DNA from: Paracoccaceae bacterium
Lineage (GTDB): Bacteria; Pseudomonadota; Alphaproteobacteria; Rhodobacterales; Rhodobacteraceae
DNA: 64,000 nt
Direction: 5' to 3'
Assembly (NCBI GenBank): GCA_003332035.1
Contig: QOQI01000001.1
Span: forward strand, 1 to 64,000
The translations under genes were made by a program, and so were the position numbers. Position 1 is the first letter of the stretch. Each line of letters begins with the position of its first letter. Positions 26,045-36,376 of this stretch are shown in pieces. The notes beneath the pieces were generated by a model that saw only the letters and a program-made list of their open reading frames with translations, was not told the DNA's origin and made no database searches.

Positions 26045-28384
26045 ATGTCTGTTAAAAAAATTTTGGATGATATGGACTACGGGTTAGCTCCCGAAAGTCC
26101 AGAGGAAGTAAAGAGATGGTTACTTGAGCACAACTCTTCTTTTGGCCACTTCATCGGCGGCAAATTTACCAAGCCTAAAAATGAATTTATCTCGGTTAAC
26201 CCTTCTAACGGAGAATTCATAGCCAGTCTAAGCCAGGCCTCCGACAAAGATGTGAATAACGCAGTAAAAATGGCAAAAAATGCTTTTAAAGAATGGTCTG
26301 AAGCCGACCCACACGAGAGAGCTAAGGTTCTATACGCCATTGCACGTCTTTTACAGAAGAACTCAAGACTTTTTTCCGTGCTTGAAACAATTGATAATGG
26401 TAAGCCAATAAGAGAATCCCGAGATATTGATATACCGTTAGCCCAACGTCATTTCTACTATCATGCTGGCCTTGCCCAAATATATAAAACCAAGATCCAC
26501 GATATGGAACCAATTGGGGTATGTGGTCAGATAATACCTTGGAACTTTCCACTGTTAATGTTGGCATGGAAAATCGCACCCGCTTTAGCAGCAGGTAATA
26601 CAGTTGTTTTAAAACCAGCTGAATACACCTCTTTGACTGCATTATTATTTGCTGAAATTTGTATTGAGGCTGGGGTACCAAACGGTGTTGTAAATATTAT
26701 TACTGGCGATGGTAGTGTTGGGGAAATGATTGTTGGTCACCCTGATATTAAAAAAATTGCTTTTACTGGATCAACTGAAGTTGGCAGGATAATAAGAAAG
26801 AGAACTGCCGGCACAGGGAAATTTCTAACGCTGGAATTAGGTGGAAAATCACCCTTTATTGTTTTTGACGATGCTGATTTAGATAGTGCTGTAGAGGGCT
26901 TGGTGGATGCTATATGGTTCAACCAAGGTCAAGTCTGTTGCGCTGGATCAAGGCTTTTAGTTCATGAAAGCATAGAAGAACGGTTTCACAAGAAAATCCG
27001 AAAAAGAATGAACAAACTGCGAGTTGGGTACCCTCTCGACAAATCTATAGATATGGGTGCAATTATTGATAAGTCTCAATTATCAAAAATAAGAAAGCTA
27101 GTATCTCAAACAGAAGGTAGTGTTTATCACGCTGAATGTGATTTGCCAAAAGGGGGTCTTTTCTATCGGCCAACTCTAATTACAGGCCTTTCTCCCTCTG
27201 ATAAATTAATGCAAGAAGAAATTTTTGGACCTGTTTTAGTAAGCACAACCTTTAGGACACCGAAAGAAGCCTCTGACTTGGCAAACGATACCACCTATGG
27301 TTTGGCAGCAAGTATATGGAGCGAGAATATTAATTTAGCTTTAGGCTTAGCACCAAAAATAAAAGCTGGGGTCATCTGGGTAAACGGAACCAACATGTTT
27401 GATGCCGCAATTGGCTTCGGTGGAGTTAAAGAAAGCGGCTTTGGCCGTGAAGGCGGATGGAATGGATTAAAAAGCTATTTAAAGCATTCCATAAATTTTA
27501 CCGTACAAAAAAACAAAAGCCCACAGAGCTATTCGCGTGAAGAAACTCTGGGTTTGGACAGAACGGCTAAGCTTTATATTGGTGGAAAACAGACAAGGCC
27601 CGATGGCGGTTACTCACAGAAAGTTTTTGATGCATCAAAAAACTTTGCCGGACATGCCTCAGCTGCTAATAGAAAAGATATTCGAAATGCTGTTGAAGCA
27701 ATGAATAAGGCCTATAGTTGGTCTACTTCCTCTGGACATTTGAGAGCTCAGATAATTTATTTTATGGCAGAAAACCTTCACGCCAGAAGAGAAGAGTTCG
27801 CAAAACGTATAAACCAAATGTCTGGCCAAAAAGATGGCTCAAAAGAGGTTGAACTGTCTATTAGGCGCCTTTTTACATATGCGGCGTGGGCTGACAAATT
27901 TGACGGTACAATTAGCGGTGTTCCAGTAAGGGGTGTGGGCTTAACAATGCGAGAAGCCATCGGAAATATAATAGCTTTTTGTCCACCAAACAAACCTCTA
28001 CTTTCATTAATCTCTTGTATCGCCCCAGCGATAGCGATGGGAAACCGAATTACTACGATTTCACCTTTTATTGCATCAATGACGGCAACAGACTTTTATC
28101 AAATATTAGAGACATCAGACATTCCTCCTGGTGTTGTAAATATATTAACTGGAAGCCATCTAGAGCTAGCCTCACACGTGGCCAGTCATATGGATGTCGA
28201 CTCTGTTTGGTCTTTTTCCGAAGAAGATATAACTAAGATTATTGAGTTAGAATCCGCGAACAATATAAAGCGTACTTGGTGCCTTAAAAATATTGATTGG
28301 CTAGACAAAAGGGCGGAAGGAGAGATGTTTCTTGATGCCGCAACAGAAACAAAAAGTGTTTGGATTCCTTATGGCGAGGGCTGA
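26045..28384 (+). CDS. Two-module aldehyde dehydrogenase, ALDH16 type
   Basis: This 779-residue protein is two ALDH modules in tandem. Residues 1-~495 form an apparently active module with PWNFP (Asn167), LELGGKSPF (Glu264) and NQGQVCC (Cys298), the usual catalytic set. Residues ~520-779 form a shorter second module that resembles an ALDH (KLYIGGKQTRPDGGYSQKVF) but has no recognisable catalytic Cys or Glu motif. This is the ALDH16 architecture, for which I recall a crystal structure from Loktanella, a Rhodobacterales bacterium. Its coupling to deoC suggests oxidation of acetaldehyde or another aldehyde from nucleoside breakdown. The 3' end overlaps the convergent transglycosylase gene by 16 bp. 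Confidence 0.88.
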   Translation: MSVKKILDDMDYGLAPESPEEVKRWLLEHNSSFGHFIGGKFTKPKNEFISVNPSNGEFIASLSQASDKDVNNAVKMAKNAFKEWSEADPHERAKVLYAIARLLQKNSRLFSVLETIDNGKPIRESRDIDIPLAQRHFYYHAGLAQIYKTKIHDMEPIGVCGQIIPWNFPLLMLAWKIAPALAAGNTVVLKPAEYTSLTALLFAEICIEAGVPNGVVNIITGDGSVGEMIVGHPDIKKIAFTGSTEVGRIIRKRTAGTGKFLTLELGGKSPFIVFDDADLDSAVEGLVDAIWFNQGQVCCAGSRLLVHESIEERFHKKIRKRMNKLRVGYPLDKSIDMGAIIDKSQLSKIRKLVSQTEGSVYHAECDLPKGGLFYRPTLITGLSPSDKLMQEEIFGPVLVSTTFRTPKEASDLANDTTYGLAASIWSENINLALGLAPKIKAGVIWVNGTNMFDAAIGFGGVKESGFGREGGWNGLKSYLKHSINFTVQKNKSPQSYSREETLGLDRTAKLYIGGKQTRPDGGYSQKVFDASKNFAGHASAANRKDIRNAVEAMNKAYSWSTSSGHLRAQIIYFMAENLHARREEFAKRINQMSGQKDGSKEVELSIRRLFTYAAWADKFDGTISGVPVRGVGLTMREAIGNIIAFCPPNKPLLSLISCIAPAIAMGNRITTISPFIASMTATDFYQILETSDIPPGVVNILTGSHLELASHVASHMDVDSVWSFSEEDITKIIELESANNIKRTWCLKNIDWLDKRAEGEMFLDAATETKSVWIPYGEG

Positions 28385-29403
28385 GAAAGTAATTTTTTAA
28401 AAATTACTTTATCTGGAAACCCATCTGGCGTGTGACCAATAGTTTTCTGGAAACCTATTAAGGCTTTCTTTGTATTATTGCCAAATTTTCCATCTGCACC
28501 GAAAGTATCATAACCCAAAAGCGTTAACCGCTCTTGCATGACCAAGGTTTCTGAAGAACTGATTTGTTCACGGTTTTTTGGCCATAAAATTTTTTGTAGG
28601 TTGTTTTCCAAAGCGGATGAAAAAACCCAAACACTAAAAACATAAAGCTCAGATCTATTATAATGAAAAATCGCAGATGCGTTTTTGCCAAATTTAAAAT
28701 GAGGCCCAGAATGCCCAAAGGGAGCGGTAAAACCTTTCTCTCGTGTTAAGTTTATTCCTGTTTTTAAATAATTTATATTTTTTGGTTTATTTACTTTTTT
28801 CAAGATAAACCCTTCTTCCGCCCAACCTACATTTTTTAAATAGCAAGCTGCAGAAGAGAACGCATCCAAAGGGTTTTCTTTATTCCATATGTTTGGAACA
28901 TTTTTACTTTCAAAGGGAGCAGAAAACTTTAAATAAGTGGTTGGCATAAATTGGGTATGCCCAAAAGCTCCAGCCCAACTGCCCATCAGGCTTTCAACTT
29001 CTATACCTTTTTCATTTTTAATCGCTTCTAGAGCTAAAAGTTCAGACTTAAAAAAAACTCTTCTTTTTTTTTCCCTTGCACCAAAAGCAAGTGTGGCCAA
29101 AGAATCTACAACCCGATATCCGCCAAGTATTTCGCCAAAATTAGTTTCTATTCCCCATATTGCTATTATTACTTCAGGAGGTACTCCCCAATCCTTTTGT
29201 ATTTTTTTTAATTGGTTTTCCCAGATTTTAAGTTTTTCTTTTCCAGCATCGACGCGCGTTTTGGTAACTGTTTTTTCTAAATATTTTTGCAGACTTAATA
29301 GATGTTGGCTTTGATTTTCATCTTGGAAGAGAACCTCTTTATTAAAAATTACTTTATCTTTAAAAGAAAGAGCCTCTTTTTCTAAAAACTCATTGAAATT
29401 CAT
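28369..29403 (-). CDS. Lytic murein transglycosylase (MltB/SLT family) with peptidoglycan-binding domain
   Basis: The 344-residue protein has an MltB-type lytic transglycosylase domain with catalytic Glu86 in WGIETNFG and GAFGHTQFMPTTYL, plus a C-terminal peptidoglycan-binding domain (QERLTLLGYDTFGADGKFG...ALIGFQ, ~290-340). The enzyme cleaves glycan strands with 1,6-anhydro product formation in the periplasm. Oddly, no signal peptide is present: the ATG at 29403 starts one base after the RNase R stop and the sequence goes straight into the mature domain. Either the signal was lost, export uses another route, or the start is not understood. Confidence 0.85.
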   Translation of the reverse strand: MNFNEFLEKEALSFKDKVIFNKEVLFQDENQSQHLLSLQKYLEKTVTKTRVDAGKEKLKIWENQLKKIQKDWGVPPEVIIAIWGIETNFGEILGGYRVVDSLATLAFGAREKKRRVFFKSELLALEAIKNEKGIEVESLMGSWAGAFGHTQFMPTTYLKFSAPFESKNVPNIWNKENPLDAFSSAACYLKNVGWAEEGFILKKVNKPKNINYLKTGINLTREKGFTAPFGHSGPHFKFGKNASAIFHYNRSELYVFSVWVFSSALENNLQKILWPKNREQISSSETLVMQERLTLLGYDTFGADGKFGNNTKKALIGFQKTIGHTPDGFPDKVIFKKLLSQPSP

Positions 29404-29404
29404 T

Positions 29405-31657
29405 TCACCCTGAGGACCTTTTTTCTTTCTTCTTTCTTTTAACAGAACCCATTTTGTTTCTATTTACCTTTCGACGAATAGTTTTTGAGGTTCGCTTTCT
29501 TTGTATATTGGGAATTTTCTTGTCATCAATTGTTAAAACTTCAAAAGCGATACCCCCAGCTAATGGATCAACATCTTTCAGCCTTACTATTGCTTTTTGC
29601 CCCAGGCTTATGATGTGGCCTGACTGAGAACCCTTCAGAGTATTAGTTCTTAAGTCGTAATGATAATAATCTGTTCCCAATGTTCTAATAGGTACTATGC
29701 CTTCTGCCCCACTATCATTCAGCCTAACAAAAAAGCCAAACTTTGCCACGCCACTTACTTTTCCTTCGAACTCATTTCCCACTTTTTCTGATAAATACGC
29801 TGCAAGATAACGATCAATAGTATCTCTTTCTGCAACCATTGATCTTCTTTCAGTATTTGAAATATGCTGCGCTGTTTCCTCAAGTTTTTCTGCATCCATT
29901 TCGTGCAAGCCATCAGACCCAAAACCCAAGGCGCTAATTAAAGCTCTGTGAATTATTAAGTCTGAATAACGCCTGATTGGGGAGGTAAAATGCGTGTATT
30001 TTTTTAATGCTAAACCAAAATGTCCAAAATTTTCCCTACTATAATAAGCTTGAGACATTGAACGAAGCGTAGTCATGCTAATTAGCTCAGAGAGCTCACC
30101 CTGTTTTGACTTTGCAAGTAGATCGTTCAGGTGACTTGTTCTTAAAACTTGGCCTTTTGCTAAATTAAAACCAGCCGACTGGGCAACCTCCCTTAAGGCT
30201 TTCAGTTTTTCAGGCGTTGGTTCTTCATGGACTCTATATAGGAGTTCACTTTTGGCTTTAAAAAGTTCCTCAGCTGCAGCAACATTTGCCAAAATCATAA
30301 ATTCTTCTATCAGCTTGTGTGAATCAAAACGCTCTTTGAAAACGATCTTTTTGACTTTTCCGTTTTTAAACAACTCCACCTTTCGCTCGGGTAAGTCTAA
30401 ATCAAGTGGCTGGCGAGTTTCTTTTGATTTTTTTAAACACGTATAGGAATTATAAAGAGGCCTTATAACCTTATCGAGGTAAGGCCTTACGCTCTCGTTT
30501 ACTTTTCCATCGATTGCTTTTTGCACTTCTTCATAGTTTAGCGATGCAACACTTTTAATGTTTCCTCGGTAAAATGTTTGTTTCAACTTATTGCCGGATT
30601 TATCAATTGTCATACAAACAGCTAAACAAGGGCGCTCAACGCCTTCATGAATACTACACAAATCTCCTGAAAGTCTGTCTGGCAACATTGGTACAACCCT
30701 ATCAGCAAAATAGGTAGAGTTTCCCCGCTTTTGGGCCTCTTTATCCAAAGCACTACCTGGTTTCACAAAATGGGCCACGTCAGCTATCGCCACCCATAAA
30801 ACATGACCTCCTTGATTACTAGGATCCTCATCTGCATGAGCATAAACAGCATCGTCATGATCTCTAGCATCTGATGGATCTATTGTAACAAATGGTATTT
30901 TAGTTAAATCATCCCTAGGTAAAGCTTCTAAAAAATTGATGTTTTCAGACTCTTGTAGCACCTCCTTTGGAAATTGGTTTGGAATGCCGTGCTGATGTAT
31001 CGCTATCAATGATACGGCCCGGGGTCCTGATGGATCACCAACTATATTAATAATCTTTGCTGCATATAATCCAGATATACGCTGATTTTTCAGCTGCTCA
31101 GCTTCTACAAGTTCGCCATCCTTTGCTCCAAGATTATCTGAAATCTCAACTCGCCATTCTCTTCCTGATTTTTCTATTGGGTGTATACGACCACCCTCGG
31201 AAAGTTCTTTGTAAACCCCCAGTATGTTTTTTGAAGGTTTGTTCAAAAGTCTTATAATTCGGCCTTCATACTGGTGTTGCTCACCATAAACTAATGAAGT
31301 TTTAGCAAGTACTCGATCACCATATCCCAAAGCTGGGTCAGAAGAGCTATGAACCATTAAAACAATTGGTTCAGGTTGGCTTCCTTGCCAATCAACTGGC
31401 CTTGCAAAAAGATCACCATCGCTAGTGCTTGCCATCATTTGCAAAATAGAAACAGGTGAAAGCTGGTTTGGGTCCTCAAAAGTCTTTTTCTTTTTTTCTA
31501 TTTTGCCCTCTTGCGCCAGTTCTTTCAATATTCGTTTTAGCTCAATACGCACAGCTCCTTTAATTCCAAAGGCCTTTGAAATTTCTCGCTTATTGGATTT
31601 TTTTGGGTTTTCGCTTATCCAATCTAAAATTTGTTTTTTTGTTGGTAGTTTGCTCAT
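29405..31657 (-). CDS. rnr: Ribonuclease R
   Basis: RNase R is a processive 3'-5' exoribonuclease that degrades structured RNA. From the ATG at 31657 (AGGA seven bases upstream) it has 750 residues. An N-terminal winged-helix segment is followed by cold-shock domains, the RNB catalytic domain with the Asp cluster FVTIDPSDARDHDDAVYA, SPIRRYSDLIIHR, and a C-terminal S1 domain (GVAKFGFFVRLNDSGAEGIVPI). It ends with a lysine- and arginine-rich tail typical of RNase R. An earlier ATG at 31696 would overlap the upstream gene and is less likely. Confidence 0.94.
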   Translation of the reverse strand: MSKLPTKKQILDWISENPKKSNKREISKAFGIKGAVRIELKRILKELAQEGKIEKKKKTFEDPNQLSPVSILQMMASTSDGDLFARPVDWQGSQPEPIVLMVHSSSDPALGYGDRVLAKTSLVYGEQHQYEGRIIRLLNKPSKNILGVYKELSEGGRIHPIEKSGREWRVEISDNLGAKDGELVEAEQLKNQRISGLYAAKIINIVGDPSGPRAVSLIAIHQHGIPNQFPKEVLQESENINFLEALPRDDLTKIPFVTIDPSDARDHDDAVYAHADEDPSNQGGHVLWVAIADVAHFVKPGSALDKEAQKRGNSTYFADRVVPMLPDRLSGDLCSIHEGVERPCLAVCMTIDKSGNKLKQTFYRGNIKSVASLNYEEVQKAIDGKVNESVRPYLDKVIRPLYNSYTCLKKSKETRQPLDLDLPERKVELFKNGKVKKIVFKERFDSHKLIEEFMILANVAAAEELFKAKSELLYRVHEEPTPEKLKALREVAQSAGFNLAKGQVLRTSHLNDLLAKSKQGELSELISMTTLRSMSQAYYSRENFGHFGLALKKYTHFTSPIRRYSDLIIHRALISALGFGSDGLHEMDAEKLEETAQHISNTERRSMVAERDTIDRYLAAYLSEKVGNEFEGKVSGVAKFGFFVRLNDSGAEGIVPIRTLGTDYYHYDLRTNTLKGSQSGHIISLGQKAIVRLKDVDPLAGGIAFEVLTIDDKKIPNIQRKRTSKTIRRKVNRNKMGSVKRKKKEKRSSG

Positions 31658-31683
31658 AAACAAATCCTGCCTACTGCCTTTTT

Positions 31684-32283
31684 CTAATTGTGACATTTCA
31701 CTTTTAATGCTTCTAAATCCAACAAGCTGTCGACATCTCGTAATTTAGAAAGGCAAGAAAATGATCGGCCCTCAAAAGTTTCTATAGTATCCAAGTATGC
31801 CCAAGGAGACGACCACCTAACTCCATCAAAAAGTTTTGTTGGGGGTTTTCCCTGGTGACCAATTAACCAAAACCCACCATCCTCAGCTGGACCAATAACG
31901 AATTTTCTTGATGCTAGCTTTTTAAAGGCTTTCGATATCTCCAATCTTGTAATACCTGGTATATCACCACCTATTATACAAACGGGGCGATTGAAAAAAA
32001 GCCTCAATATGTTTCTCATTTTGTGTCCCAAGTCACCTCTACCTTGTGGAATACATTTGATTTTAGATGGCCAAACCTTACTTTTTTTAACAAAAAAATC
32101 TGGGCTTAAAGAAATGATTATATCCCATCTTGGATCGTTTAGATTCCTTATTGTCTTTTTAAGTTGGTGCCGAAACCACCAAGCAGCTACCGTAGACCCA
32201 ACCTCTTTGGCCAATCTCGTCTTAACCCTTCCAGGCAAAGGCTCTTTTGCCATAATAACCAGGCAAGCCTTAGGTTTTCTCAA
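31684..32283 (-). CDS. TIGR04282-type glycosyltransferase-fold protein (DUF2064)
   Basis: The 199-residue protein begins with [21 protein letters not shown], the nucleotide-binding signature of the DUF2064/TIGR04282 family, a GT-A fold related to nucleotidyltransferases. [14 protein letters not shown] and [13 protein letters not shown] follow. Some members are linked to arsenosugar biosynthesis clusters; no such partner genes are seen here. It overlaps the end of dapE by 14 bp and lies upstream of rnr on the same strand. The exact function is unknown. Confidence 0.75.
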   Translation of the reverse strand: MRKPKACLVIMAKEPLPGRVKTRLAKEVGSTVAAWWFRHQLKKTIRNLNDPRWDIIISLSPDFFVKKSKVWPSKIKCIPQGRGDLGHKMRNILRLFFNRPVCIIGGDIPGITRLEISKAFKKLASRKFVIGPAEDGGFWLIGHQGKPPTKLFDGVRWSSPWAYLDTIETFEGRSFSCLSKLRDVDSLLDLEALKVKCHN

Positions 32284-33418
32284 AATATGCCTCGAGAATC
32301 CGATAGTAAATTTCTTTCAGCTGATTAATTTGCTTTGTTTCAACCTTTTCATCAACAGCATGCATTGTTTTTCCAACTAGGCCAAATTCGGTTACAGGAC
32401 ACATATCTTTTATAAATCTAGCATCTGATGTTCCACCCGTTGTTGACAGCTTAGGCGTCACACCAAGTTCTTTTTTTACAGCTTCAGAAATAAAGTCAGA
32501 TAATTCGCCAGGAGGTGTAATAAAACTTTCCCCTGATATTTTAAAATCAGTCTCAAATTTAATCCCATACTCTGCAGAAACTTTTTCTATCTCATCTTTC
32601 AGCCAAGAAACAAGGGAAGAGCCTGAATGGCTATCATTGAACCTTATATTTACTGCTGCTTTAGTAACGGCTGGTATAACGTTTGATGCTTTGTTGCCTG
32701 TGTCAACAGAGGTTATTGCTAAAGTGGATGGATCAAAATGTTCCGTCCCAACATCTAGTTGATGCGACTCTAGTTTATCCAATAGTTTTACCATCGCCAC
32801 AATCGGATTGTTGGCTCGATCAGGATAGGCTGAATGGCCCTGAATACCTATTGCCGTTATTTTTGCATTCATTGACCCACGGCGTCCAATTTTCATCATC
32901 TCACCCATTTGTGAGGGTGACGTTGGTTCGCCGACCAAGCAATGGTCTATCTTCTCACCATTTTGTTTCATCCAATCTAAAATGGCTACTGTTCCATCTA
33001 CCGCTTCACCCTCTTCATCTCCTGTAATGGTAATTACGATAGAACCGTCTGGAGGTTTATTGTTTACAAAATCAATTGCAGAAGCAACAAATGCAGCGAC
33101 ACCTGATTTCATGTCGGTTGCTCCACGACCATATAAATAGCCTTCTTTTATTTCTGCACCAAATGGATCAACTGTCCAGGAAGATAAGTCGCCAACTGGA
33201 ACAACATCGGTATGACCATTGAAACCAAAAACTCTTCCGTTTCTCCCAGTTCCCCATTTAGCGAATAAGTTACTGACCTGCCCTCTTACTATTCTGGTGC
33301 AAGAAAAACCATTTTTCTCCAGTAATTGCTCTAATAAATCTATTGCACCACCTTCCTCAGGTGTAACAGACGGGCACCGAACAAGATCTGCGGTTAGGGA
33401 TACTGGATCAATTTTCAT
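32270..33418 (-). CDS. dapE: Succinyl-diaminopimelate desuccinylase
   Basis: DapE removes succinate from N-succinyl-LL-DAP in lysine and peptidoglycan precursor synthesis. From the ATG at 33418 the protein has 382 residues. It shows the M20 metallopeptidase motifs [38 protein letters not shown] and, near the C-terminus, [11 protein letters not shown] and [19 protein letters not shown] ten bases upstream supports this start over the ATG nine bases earlier. It lies 1 bp after the HAD phosphatase gene in a run with dapD. Confidence 0.94.
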   Translation of the reverse strand: MKIDPVSLTADLVRCPSVTPEEGGAIDLLEQLLEKNGFSCTRIVRGQVSNLFAKWGTGRNGRVFGFNGHTDVVPVGDLSSWTVDPFGAEIKEGYLYGRGATDMKSGVAAFVASAIDFVNNKPPDGSIVITITGDEEGEAVDGTVAILDWMKQNGEKIDHCLVGEPTSPSQMGEMMKIGRRGSMNAKITAIGIQGHSAYPDRANNPIVAMVKLLDKLESHQLDVGTEHFDPSTLAITSVDTGNKASNVIPAVTKAAVNIRFNDSHSGSSLVSWLKDEIEKVSAEYGIKFETDFKISGESFITPPGELSDFISEAVKKELGVTPKLSTTGGTSDARFIKDMCPVTEFGLVGKTMHAVDEKVETKQINQLKEIYYRILEAYFEKT

Positions 33419-33419
33419 T

Positions 33420-34079
33420 TTAATCATTCCTCAAGGGTAAAGCTTGCATAATATCGTTTGCAAAGTCCTTTGGGGTTTCAATTAGATGGCTTGCTCCTGA
33501 GTTCAAAAGCTCTTTTTTATTCCCGTATCCATAAAGAACACCTAAACCAAGTACTTTATTATTTATTGCTCCAATCATATCGTAACTACGGTCACCAACC
33601 ATAACAGCGTCTTTAGAAACTAAATTAGCTTCCCTCAACGCATAATTTATTAATTCTGTTTTGTCGGAACGCGTTCCATCTAATTCAGAACCAAACTCAA
33701 AATCTAAATAGTTTGATGCTCCAAAATACTTGGTTATTTTTCCAGCATAAGAAATTGGTTTGGATGTTACTAAGGCTAATAAGTACCCCTGCCTTTTAAG
33801 AGTACTAAGCTGTTCTAGGATCCCAGGATAAAAAAATCCTTCATACATGGCGCCCTCAGTATAACACTTTCTATACAGTGAAATAGCTTGCTCTAATTCG
33901 CTTTCTTTTATTCCAAGCTTAATAAAAGTTGGCCAAAGTGAAGGGCCGACGACCCATGAGGTATCTCCTTGCAACTTCTCATATCCTAAGTTTTCTAAAG
34001 CGTAATTGATAGATTTAATAATAGCTAAACCTGAATCTGATAAGGTGCCGTCTAAATCTATTAAAGCTGCTTTCGACAT
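33420..34079 (-). CDS. HAD-family hydrolase (phosphoglycolate phosphatase-like)
   Basis: The 219-residue protein has HAD motif [13 protein letters not shown], motif II LVTSKP, and motif III/IV in [24 protein letters not shown]. This places it among Gph/PgmB-type subclass I phosphatases with a helical cap. The substrate is not evident. It lies between a small conserved gene and dapE on the same strand; the dapD-x-HAD-dapE arrangement suggests one transcript rather than a functional link. Confidence 0.85.
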   Translation of the reverse strand: MSKAALIDLDGTLSDSGLAIIKSINYALENLGYEKLQGDTSWVVGPSLWPTFIKLGIKESELEQAISLYRKCYTEGAMYEGFFYPGILEQLSTLKRQGYLLALVTSKPISYAGKITKYFGASNYLDFEFGSELDGTRSDKTELINYALREANLVSKDAVMVGDRSYDMIGAINNKVLGLGVLYGYGNKKELLNSGASHLIETPKDFANDIMQALPLRND

Positions 34080-34087
34080 TTATCTTT

Positions 34088-34408
34088 TCAGTTCTCAAAA
34101 AATGGTGTCATTTGAGCTACAATAACGCTGTTTTCATTTTCTGCTCTTTCCATTAGATTTAACTCATCCTCACCAATTTCTTCTCCACCTTTTAATCGAT
34201 CTTCAACCGTTCCGTGGCCAGTAACATCTAGTGGTGCCAGATCTGCCTGTTTGAGAATTGCAACAGTTTCTCTCACAGCCTCTGGTTCGTCGATACCACT
34301 TGCGTAACATAATAAACCAGCTCCTGTTGAGCCAGCCGGAAGACCATCGTTTTTTGAACGACCTACTTGAACGATTAAAGTATAAACGGACTTTTTTTTG
34401 TTTGTCAT
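34088..34408 (-). CDS. Small conserved-looking protein of unknown function
   Basis: The 106-residue protein is soluble, acidic towards the C-terminus and has no signal peptide. Visible stretches are YTLIVQVGRSKNDGLPAGSTGAGLLCYASG and VAILKQADLAPLDVTGHGTVEDR. I do not recognise a named family. The ATG at 34408 follows a gap of 31 bp after dapD and the gene ends 8 bp before the HAD hydrolase, so it is embedded in the dapD-dapE run. A beta-alpha-beta pattern is plausible from the alternating hydrophobic residues. Confidence 0.75.
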   Translation of the reverse strand: MTNKKKSVYTLIVQVGRSKNDGLPAGSTGAGLLCYASGIDEPEAVRETVAILKQADLAPLDVTGHGTVEDRLKGGEEIGEDELNLMERAENENSVIVAQMTPFFEN

Positions 34409-34439
34409 TTATTGTGACGCTAAAATATTAAAACTTTTA

Positions 34440-35267
34440 CTAATCTCTTAATAGCTCATTTATACCAGTTTTACTTCGAGTTTTTTCATCAACACGTTTT
34501 ACTATTACAGCACAATATAAACTTACATTATTTTTCGATGGCATGGACCCAGAAACAACTACAGAATACGGCGGAACCTCCCCAAACATGACATCTCCAG
34601 TTTCTCGATCTACTATTTTAGTAGATTGCCCTATATAAACTCCCATTCCCAGGACAGATCCCTCCCGAACTATGCAACCTTCTACAACTTCAGATCTTGC
34701 GCCTATAAAACAATTATCCTCTATTATAGTAGGCCCAGCCTGCATTGGTTCCAAAACACCCCCAATACCAACCCCCCCAGAGAGGTGAACATTTTTACCT
34801 ATTTGGGCGCAACTTCCTACTGTAGCCCATGTGTCAACCATAGTTCCCTCATCAACATATGCACCTAAATTTACGAAGGAAGGCATTAAAACAACACCCG
34901 GCGCTATATATGCTGATTTTCTTACGACACAATTAGGAACAGCTCTGAAACCAGCCTTTTTCCAAGCTTCGTCACTCCAGCCTTTGAATTTACTATCCAC
35001 TTTGTCCCACCATCCTGAGGACTGTGGGCCACCACTTTGAATCTCCATGTCTTTAATCCTAAAGCCAAGAAGCACCGCTTTTTTTGCCCATTGATTAACT
35101 TGCCAAACATTATCATTTGTTTTTTCTGCTACACGAAGATTTCCCTTATCTAAAGCTTCCAAAGTTTCTTCTATGGCATCACGAAATTTACCTTTGGTGC
35201 TAGGGTTTATGGTATCTCTTAAGTTCCACGCCGCCTCTATTTCGCTTTCTAACATAGCATTAGACAT
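34440..35267 (-). CDS. dapD: Tetrahydrodipicolinate N-succinyltransferase
   Basis: DapD transfers succinyl from succinyl-CoA to tetrahydrodipicolinate in the succinylase branch of DAP/lysine synthesis. The 275-residue protein has an N-terminal helical domain ([15 protein letters not shown]) and a left-handed beta helix of hexapeptide repeats ([42 protein letters not shown]). Length equals the usual 274-275. It starts the run dapD-unknown-HAD-dapE on the minus strand. Confidence 0.96.
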   Translation of the reverse strand: MSNAMLESEIEAAWNLRDTINPSTKGKFRDAIEETLEALDKGNLRVAEKTNDNVWQVNQWAKKAVLLGFRIKDMEIQSGGPQSSGWWDKVDSKFKGWSDEAWKKAGFRAVPNCVVRKSAYIAPGVVLMPSFVNLGAYVDEGTMVDTWATVGSCAQIGKNVHLSGGVGIGGVLEPMQAGPTIIEDNCFIGARSEVVEGCIVREGSVLGMGVYIGQSTKIVDRETGDVMFGEVPPYSVVVSGSMPSKNNVSLYCAVIVKRVDEKTRSKTGINELLRD

Positions 35268-35329
35268 CTTCTAGCTCCTCAAAATTTTCTGACCCTATAA
35301 ACAGCGAAACAAAATGATACAATGCCAGA

Positions 35330-36250
35330 TTAAAATTCTGGTATTGTATTTGGATTTGCGCCACAAATTAAGACAGCCAGTTTTTCTTCAATCTTTGGCT
35401 TATACTTTCCAGAAATAATGGCCGCCAATGCCGCTGCTCCTGCTGGCTCTACAAACATTCTATGGTTTTCCCATAAAAGTCTCTGGGCCGATTTGATATC
35501 ATCATCTGATATAACCAAACTCTCTATTTGATTTTCTTTCGACAGACTAAAGCAAATATTTCCAATTGATTTTGCCCCCAATGCATTTGCTGCAATTCCA
35601 GACACTGCGACACTAGACGGCTTACCTTTTTTTAATGCTACATTTAGAGTAGGGCAATTTTCGGGTTCGACTGCCACTATTTTCTTTCTTTTTTGAAACC
35701 ACGAAATAGCGCCAGAAATCAGCCCGCCGCCGCCCACGGCAATTATAATAGTGTCTGCTTCTAGACCTTGGTTTTCCCACTCACAAAAAAGTGTCCCCTG
35801 GCCAATAATGGTTTCTCTTGAGTCATAAGCGTGAACTGATACGGCGCCTGTTTCTTTTTGGTGATTGTTTGCTGCTTCCAATGCTTCTGCATATGTACCA
35901 GGTACTATTGTTAAATTAGAACCCGTTCTTTTAATTAATTCTATTTTTGTTTTGCCGGATAGTTCTGGTACAAATATATGTGATTTTATACCTAGTTTTT
36001 GGGCGGCGTAAGCAACAGCGGCACCATGATTTCCACCAGAAGCAGCAACCACCCCTTGTTTTGCTTTCTCGTTATCTAAAAGTGAGTTAAATGCTCCTCT
36101 ACATTTAAAACTACCTGTATGTTGTAGCTGTTCCAACTTTAAATCTATTTGTTGACCAAACGATAATGTTTCAAACGTGGGTGTTTTAACAATATAAGGT
36201 CTTATTTTAGCAAGACTATCTTTGATTTCTTTTATGGGGTTTGCCAACAC
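35330..36250 (-). CDS. Threonine/serine dehydratase-like PLP enzyme
   Basis: The 306-residue fold-type II PLP enzyme has HTGSFKCRGAFNSL (PLP lysine in the SFK motif), AASGGNHGAAVAYAAQKLG, a glycine-rich phosphate loop AVGGGGLISGAISWF and a C-terminal LICGANPN. It lacks the regulatory ACT domain of biosynthetic IlvA, so it is of the catabolic or promiscuous class, including threonine dehydratase, serine racemase and hydroxyaspartate dehydratase. It is separated from dapD by 62 bp and divergent from rpe. Confidence 0.85.
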   Translation of the reverse strand: MLANPIKEIKDSLAKIRPYIVKTPTFETLSFGQQIDLKLEQLQHTGSFKCRGAFNSLLDNEKAKQGVVAASGGNHGAAVAYAAQKLGIKSHIFVPELSGKTKIELIKRTGSNLTIVPGTYAEALEAANNHQKETGAVSVHAYDSRETIIGQGTLFCEWENQGLEADTIIIAVGGGGLISGAISWFQKRKKIVAVEPENCPTLNVALKKGKPSSVAVSGIAANALGAKSIGNICFSLSKENQIESLVISDDDIKSAQRLLWENHRMFVEPAGAAALAAIISGKYKPKIEEKLAVLICGANPNTIPEF

Positions 36251-36376
36251 TGTCTTTAACCTTTTTAATTTTATTAATATTACTTAACTGAAACTCTTAA
36301 GTCACCAAATGACTAATAGTTGAGGTTTTAATTTTTAAATTGTATGGCTTATCTAACACAAAGTGAGGATAGCAAT

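Noticed and set aside
31991-32380. 129-residue open frame opposite the DUF2064 gene and dapE
   Set aside because: It spans the junction of two well-supported minus-strand genes and has no recognisable domain.
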